Part shown: positions 28,826-32,765 of the stretch, one piece after another
Layout: each line of letters opens with the position of its first letter
How positions within the stretch are numbered: position 1 is the stretch's first letter
From: JBGOUP01 sp041477655
Lineage (GTDB): Bacteria; Patescibacteriota; UBA1384; 2-12-FULL-50-11
DNA length: 32,765 nt
Assembly (NCBI GenBank): GCA_041477655.1
Contig: JBGOUP010000003.1
Location: 1 to 32,765 of the forward strand
Direction of reading: 5' to 3'
Made by a program: the position numbers and the translations under genes
Notes under the pieces: generated by a model
What the model was told of the DNA's origin: nothing
Seen by the model: the letters and a program-made list of their open reading frames with translations, nothing else
Databases searched by the model: none

Positions 28826-30592
28826 ATGTTGTACACGGCGGTGATTATTAAGCAAAGGTCCAAAGCCGAAACGCTCACCTACGCGGTTCCAGCCCAAATT
28901 GTACCGTATATAGGGGTAGGCAGTCTAGTCTTAGTGCCGGTGCGTAACAAAATTCTCAAAGGGGTAGTGACTGAATTGCTGTCGCGAGTTTCTGGCGACC
29001 TAAAAACTAAAATCCGACCGATTGATAAATTGGCAAATCGTCAACCAATTATCTCTTCCAAGCAGATTGAAGTAATGAAACGACTGGCTGATCACTATTG
29101 TACGAGTCTGGCGGAGGTGGCATTTCACGCTCTAGGTCCAATTTCTTCAAAAATTCTTCAATCACCGCCATCGATGGCCGGCATGGCACCCTTCAAGCCA
29201 ATCTTTATCCGAGGAACCTGGTCAAGCCGAGTAGGTCAATATCGTCGATTAATCATCCACTCAAGCCAGGAGCGAAAATGGTTGATTATCTTTGCTCAAA
29301 ACTCCTTTGCCCAAGATTTTTACCAACTAATTAAGAGTGACTTAGGTAAGGCAGTTGTTTTGTATAAGTCGGATACGGAAATTAGCAAGCAAAAAGCGGT
29401 CGAGGGCTCTGTCCGCTGTATTGTTACCACCGCTCAAGGCGCATTTTTGCCGCGAAGGAGTGATGATGTAATCATTGTTGATTCACCGACCCAACTTGGC
29501 CATTTTTCCAACCAACGTCCATTTATGAGCACAGCTGGCATTGCCAGAATCCGCGCCCAAAGCGAGAATCTTCGGCTAATGTATGGCGATGTTCTGCCTT
29601 CACTTGAACTGGCCAAAGAAATACTTGGTCGTTCCATAACTTTGGCCAAACAGACATCACAAATTAAACCACTGACCATTATTAGCCGGACTGGTTCGAA
29701 CCAAATCCTCCAGCCAACGATTGTGGCCACAGTTAAAAAAGCCATTGCTCAAAACAAACGAGTCTTGCTCATGGTTCTGGCTAAAGGTTGGGCTTCGGCA
29801 CTGTATTGTTTGGATTGTCAGTCGGTAATTCGTTGCCCGAACTGCCAAAACGTCATGTCGGTTGGCCAAGAAAAATTAATTTGTCAGTATTGCGCTCATC
29901 AAAGCCTGAAACCGACGCATTGCCCAATTTGCCATAAAACCAACCTCAAATCCGTTGGAGAGGGAGCCAGCCAAGTTAAATCGGCCGTTGGCGACGAGAT
30001 CAAGCAGGCAAAAATAGTTGAGATCAGTTCAAATACCGATAATCGCCCCGATGAGGGTGAAATTATCGTGGCAACTGAAAAAATCTTTAGCTTTCCCAGC
30101 TGGCATTTCAATCTGATAATTCTGGCTAGCATTGATCGACTTTTGACTAACTCCCAGTTAAATCAAGTCTGGAAACTCTACGGATATATTCGGGAGCTTC
30201 AGGCTAGATCTGAACAAATTATGGTGCAGACCTATCTACCCGATCACCCCATATGGTCGTGGCTGGCCCACGATAACGATTGGCCGTTCCTCAAATCAGA
30301 ACTCAATACTCGACAACGTCTTAATTTACCGCCATTTGGCTCGATCATCAATCTTCGTGGCCAGTTACGTAGCCAAAGGCAATTAGATCAAGAAAAAAAT
30401 ACAGTTGTCGAACTTATTGGAAAAATTCTGCCAAAGGCTAGTATTGGTGAGTGGAAGCTCTCGATTGCGGAATCTTCATACAATGTTGAAACAGCGATAA
30501 TGCTAACCAGCCAGCCTATCCGCTCCAAACTAAAGGAATTAGCTGTTCAGCTTCCACTGGCTTGGCATTTGGTTGTTGATCAAACTGCCTAA
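28826..30592 (+). CDS. priA: PriA-like primosomal protein without helicase motifs
   Basis: PriA restarts stalled replication forks. The N-terminal DNA-binding domain is recognisable (LTYAVPAQIVPYIGVGSLVL, VPVRNKILKGVVTEL), as is the zinc region with eight Cys (residues 328, 331, 337, 340, 353, 356, 366, 369: CLDCQSVIRCPNC, CQYCAH, CPICH). The Walker A expected as GVTGSGKTE reads RGTWSSR (129-135), and the DEEH box reads VDSPT (218-222), so ATP hydrolysis is unlikely. Length 588 versus about 730 in E. coli. Actinobacterial PriA proteins are known to be similarly degenerate. It is followed after 44 nt by def-fmt, which has its own promoter. Confidence 0.88.
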   Translation: MLYTAVIIKQRSKAETLTYAVPAQIVPYIGVGSLVLVPVRNKILKGVVTELLSRVSGDLKTKIRPIDKLANRQPIISSKQIEVMKRLADHYCTSLAEVAFHALGPISSKILQSPPSMAGMAPFKPIFIRGTWSSRVGQYRRLIIHSSQERKWLIIFAQNSFAQDFYQLIKSDLGKAVVLYKSDTEISKQKAVEGSVRCIVTTAQGAFLPRRSDDVIIVDSPTQLGHFSNQRPFMSTAGIARIRAQSENLRLMYGDVLPSLELAKEILGRSITLAKQTSQIKPLTIISRTGSNQILQPTIVATVKKAIAQNKRVLLMVLAKGWASALYCLDCQSVIRCPNCQNVMSVGQEKLICQYCAHQSLKPTHCPICHKTNLKSVGEGASQVKSAVGDEIKQAKIVEISSNTDNRPDEGEIIVATEKIFSFPSWHFNLIILASIDRLLTNSQLNQVWKLYGYIRELQARSEQIMVQTYLPDHPIWSWLAHDNDWPFLKSELNTRQRLNLPPFGSIINLRGQLRSQRQLDQEKNTVVELIGKILPKASIGEWKLSIAESSYNVETAIMLTSQPIRSKLKELAVQLPLAWHLVVDQTA

Positions 30593-30597
30593 AAGCC

Positions 30598-30626
30598 TTA
30601 CATTTTCACTTATAGACCTCTATAAT
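30598..30626 (+). promoter_or_regulatory. Promoter of def-fmt
   Basis: TTACAT (30598-30603), a 17 nt spacer and consensus TATAAT (30621-30626), 10 nt before ATG 30637; the leader would be only about 3-4 nt. Confidence 0.65.
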
Positions 30627-30636
30627 TGAGCCACTT

Positions 30637-31989
30637 ATGCAGGTTAGAACTATTTACGATCCGATACTTAGAACCAAGTGCCAGAAAGTGGCCGCTTTTG
30701 ACGAGTCACTCAAAAAGGAAACCGATCAAATGGTTGAAACCATGCACAAAGCCAAGGGTATTGGCCTAGCCGCTAATCAAGTTGGCATTAACAAACAGCT
30801 GATTGTTTTGGAATTTACCCCAGCTGAAGATGATGATCAGCCCTCCATTCCACTTACGCAATTGTGCAACCCAGTAATTACCAAGTTTAGTCAGGAGAAA
30901 GAAACCCATATTGAGGGTTGCCTTTCAATTCCGGGGCTTGAACTTGAAGTAGCTAGAAGTTCCGGCGTAACCGTAACCGCTCAAGACTTGACCGGCAAAA
31001 ACCTAACCATCAGAGCTAAAGGTCTATTGGCCCGCATTCTCCAGCATGAAATAGACCATATCAACGGCCACCTGTTTACCGATCGAGCCAAAGACGGCAA
31101 AAGTCTAGCCAATTATCGTTTTGCCAAAATTATTTTCTTTGGCAGTGATGAATTCAGCCAAGTTGTTTTTCAATGCTTGATTGACGCTGGCTTAACTGTT
31201 CCGGCCATTATTACCGAGAGCGATAAACCAGCCGGTCGAGGCAAGAAAGAAACCGAGCCGATTATGAAAAAAATTGCCCTCGACCAATCTGTTGCCGTGT
31301 TTCAACCCGAAACCAAGGCCGATATGATTGATATCGTTAAACAAATCAAACCAGATTTAATTATTTTGGCTTCCTACGGCCGGATTTTGCCGGCTGAAGT
31401 TTTAGCCATACCGACTTTTGGCGCTCTTAATATTCACCCATCACTTTTGCCTAAATATCGGGGCGCCACGCCGATTCAATCAGCTTTACTCGATGACCAG
31501 AAAGAAACGGGTGTGACGATTATGGTAATGGATGAGAATTTGGACACCGGCGCCATCGTCAACCACCAGACTACGCCCATCAAAGATAACGACAATTATT
31601 TAAGCCTACGTGCCAAACTAGCCGAATTGGCCGCCAAATCATTGCTAACAACGCTACCGGAGTATTTGTCTGGCCAAGCAACCTTAGGCCATCAGTCAAC
31701 TGAAAACGTCAGTCTGACCAAGAAACTGACCAAAGAAGCCGGACAGATTGACTGGTCAAACTCGCCAGAACAAATTGACAGACAAATCCGAGCCCTCAAC
31801 CCTTGGCCGGGTACATATACTCAATTGGGTGACCGCCAACTCAAAATTCTTGAGGCCAAAGTTATTAAGGGCAAACTGGCACCAACCATCGTTCAATTAG
31901 AAGGTAAAAAACCAACTAATTGGCCGGATTTCGTTCGGGGCTATTCAGGGGAGTTGAAAAAGTCTGACTGGTTCGCTACAATTGCCTAG
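30637..31989 (+). CDS. def-fmt: Fused peptide deformylase / methionyl-tRNA formyltransferase
   Basis: One 450-residue polypeptide carries both formyl-Met enzymes. Residues 1 to about 160 are peptide deformylase, with GIGLAANQ (41-48), EGCLS (93-97) and HEIDH (137-141), all metal-site motifs intact. From about residue 162 (FAKIIFFGSDEFSQVVF) a full methionyl-tRNA formyltransferase follows, with LIILASYGRILP, NIHPSLLPKYRGATPIQ (265-281), MVMDENLDTGAIV and a C-terminal domain including RALNPWPGTY. There is almost no linker. The fusion puts addition and removal of the formyl group in one chain. rpsP follows 2 nt after the stop, so the unit is an operon. Confidence 0.97.
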   Translation: MQVRTIYDPILRTKCQKVAAFDESLKKETDQMVETMHKAKGIGLAANQVGINKQLIVLEFTPAEDDDQPSIPLTQLCNPVITKFSQEKETHIEGCLSIPGLELEVARSSGVTVTAQDLTGKNLTIRAKGLLARILQHEIDHINGHLFTDRAKDGKSLANYRFAKIIFFGSDEFSQVVFQCLIDAGLTVPAIITESDKPAGRGKKETEPIMKKIALDQSVAVFQPETKADMIDIVKQIKPDLIILASYGRILPAEVLAIPTFGALNIHPSLLPKYRGATPIQSALLDDQKETGVTIMVMDENLDTGAIVNHQTTPIKDNDNYLSLRAKLAELAAKSLLTTLPEYLSGQATLGHQSTENVSLTKKLTKEAGQIDWSNSPEQIDRQIRALNPWPGTYTQLGDRQLKILEAKVIKGKLAPTIVQLEGKKPTNWPDFVRGYSGELKKSDWFATIA

Positions 31990-31991
31990 AT

Positions 31992-32453
31992 ATGTTAGTT
32001 ATTCGCTTGCGTCGAATCGGCAAAAAGAACAAACCCAGCTATCGCGTTGTCGTGGCTGAAAACTCTATGCCCCTTGACGGCAAGTTCGTTCAGGACCTCG
32101 GTTTCTACAATCCTCATACTAAAAACGTCAAAATCGAAGAAACGGCCGCCAAAACTTGGATGGACAAGGGCGCTCAACCCTCAAACACTGTTGCTAAGCT
32201 TCTTGAAGGTCTTAAAGTCAAACATAAGTCTGTTGTTGTGGTCAAACGCAACAAAAAACCTAAGGCAGAGGTAGAAAAAATTGCCAAAAAAGCCACAGCT
32301 ACTCTGACTCCAATTGAAGAAGTAGCAACAGAAGAAACCACCGAAGCACCAACCGAGATTGCTGAAGCCCCCACTCCCGAGCCAACTCCAGAAACCCCTG
32401 CCAAAGAAGCCACGCCCGAAGCTTCCGAGACTCCGGAAACGACTGAAGCCTAA
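31992..32453 (+). CDS. rpsP: Ribosomal protein bS16 with acidic C-terminal extension
   Basis: 30S assembly protein. The core (MLVIRLRRIGKKNKPSYRVV, VQDLGFYNPHTKNVKI, GAQPSNTVAKLL) covers about 80 residues, the usual length. It is followed by a basic linker and an extension of about 60 residues made almost only of Glu, Thr, Pro and Ala. The total is 153 residues. The tail is probably disordered. It starts 2 nt after def-fmt, with no SD space, so translation is likely coupled. Confidence 0.95.
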   Translation: MLVIRLRRIGKKNKPSYRVVVAENSMPLDGKFVQDLGFYNPHTKNVKIEETAAKTWMDKGAQPSNTVAKLLEGLKVKHKSVVVVKRNKKPKAEVEKIAKKATATLTPIEEVATEETTEAPTEIAEAPTPEPTPETPAKEATPEASETPETTEA

Positions 32454-32505
32454 CAACTCTCCCGAACTCGGAAAAATCTAGGTATTATAAGTCATAAGGA
32501 GGGAC

Positions 32506-32765
32506 GTGGTTTACGGCTACATAGTTTGGTGGTACGGAGCGGGCTACCTGCGCAGTTGGCAGATTGCTTTGGCTAGTTTGTATCGTACCTCGGACGTTTT
32601 TTCGTTGGAAATGCTAGTCAAAACCTGGGCGGCGCCCTGGAAAAACGATGTGGTCGTGGCCGGTAATATCGCTCTAAGTGATCAGTTCAAAATTTGGCAG
32701 CAAAACTTTGCTAGTCGGTTTGTTGGTTTCATGATCCGGACAATTATGATTTTAGCCGCTCTGGC
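32506..32765 (+). CDS. Membrane protein, 3' end outside window
   Basis: The frame opens at GTG 32506 after AAGGAGGG (short spacing of 2-3 nt) and stays open to the window end. The protein begins VVYGYIVWWYGAGYLRSWQI and continues with DVFSLEMLVKTWAAPWKND and a hydrophobic segment (GFMIRTIMILAAL). The WWYG...GW..., DxFSxxxLLxTxxxPW pattern recalls, from general knowledge, a conserved CPR membrane protein; its function is unknown. It lies downstream of rpsP, possibly with its own promoter (TATTAT near 32483). Confidence 0.7.
   Translation, partial: MVYGYIVWWYGAGYLRSWQIALASLYRTSDVFSLEMLVKTWAAPWKNDVVVAGNIALSDQFKIWQQNFASRFVGFMIRTIMILAAL

Noticed and set aside
1..32765. Alternative genetic code (TGA as glycine)
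   Set aside because: Several clear genes end with TGA, and no in-frame TGA occurs in recognised proteins.

Overview
The window looks like a chromosomal segment of an ultra-small Patescibacteria/CPR-type bacterium. This is inferred from reduced or altered housekeeping proteins (a Der GTPase without its C-terminal domain, a PriA without helicase motifs, a short TsaB, a Def-Fmt fusion), dockerin-like repeats on secreted beta-helix proteins, and a partial membrane gene at the right end that resembles a CPR-conserved family. TGA is used as a stop (for example at 16388 and 18539), so the genetic code is the standard bacterial one. The class or phylum within the CPR cannot be resolved from the sequence alone.

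Layout: 1-3829 holds two tandem paralogous secreted beta-helix/dockerin proteins. 3830-5659 holds glyA and smpB, divergently transcribed. 5656-8202 is a run of small membrane-anchored or secreted proteins on the minus strand. 8306-10441 holds ychF and a coiled-coil membrane protein. 10588-11721 holds a YgjP-type metallopeptidase, a one-helix membrane protein and tRNA-Asp. 11864-15619 is an envelope and tRNA-modification block (parvulin foldase, polytopic protein, LCP ligase, tsaB, tsaE). 15678-18539 has an M23 peptidase, two unknown genes and an amidase lipoprotein. 18611-19949 is an RNA-rich zone: tRNA-Gln, an enlarged RNase P RNA, and two putative sRNAs. 19952-23393 holds rnhB and uvrA. 23630-26145 holds bactofilin, a lipid-kinase-like protein, infC, rpmI and rplT. 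26146-32765 holds lgt, tRNA-Val, lepB, der, priA, def-fmt, rpsP and a partial membrane gene.

How it fits together: most genes serve translation (infC, rpmI, rplT, rpsP, def-fmt, smpB, ychF, der, tsaB/E, tRNAs, rnpB) or the cell envelope (LCP, amidase, M23 peptidase, lgt, lepB, parvulin, bactofilin). Two features recur. First, many core genes have a -10-like hexamer only 6-10 nt before the start codon and no Shine-Dalgarno sequence, which points to leaderless transcripts, whereas several unknown genes carry strong SD sequences. Second, short repeats have entered functional sequences: palindromic elements sit in frame inside glyA, and two kinds of heptad-like repeat enlarge peripheral parts of the RNase P RNA; a further heptad array follows the parvulin gene.
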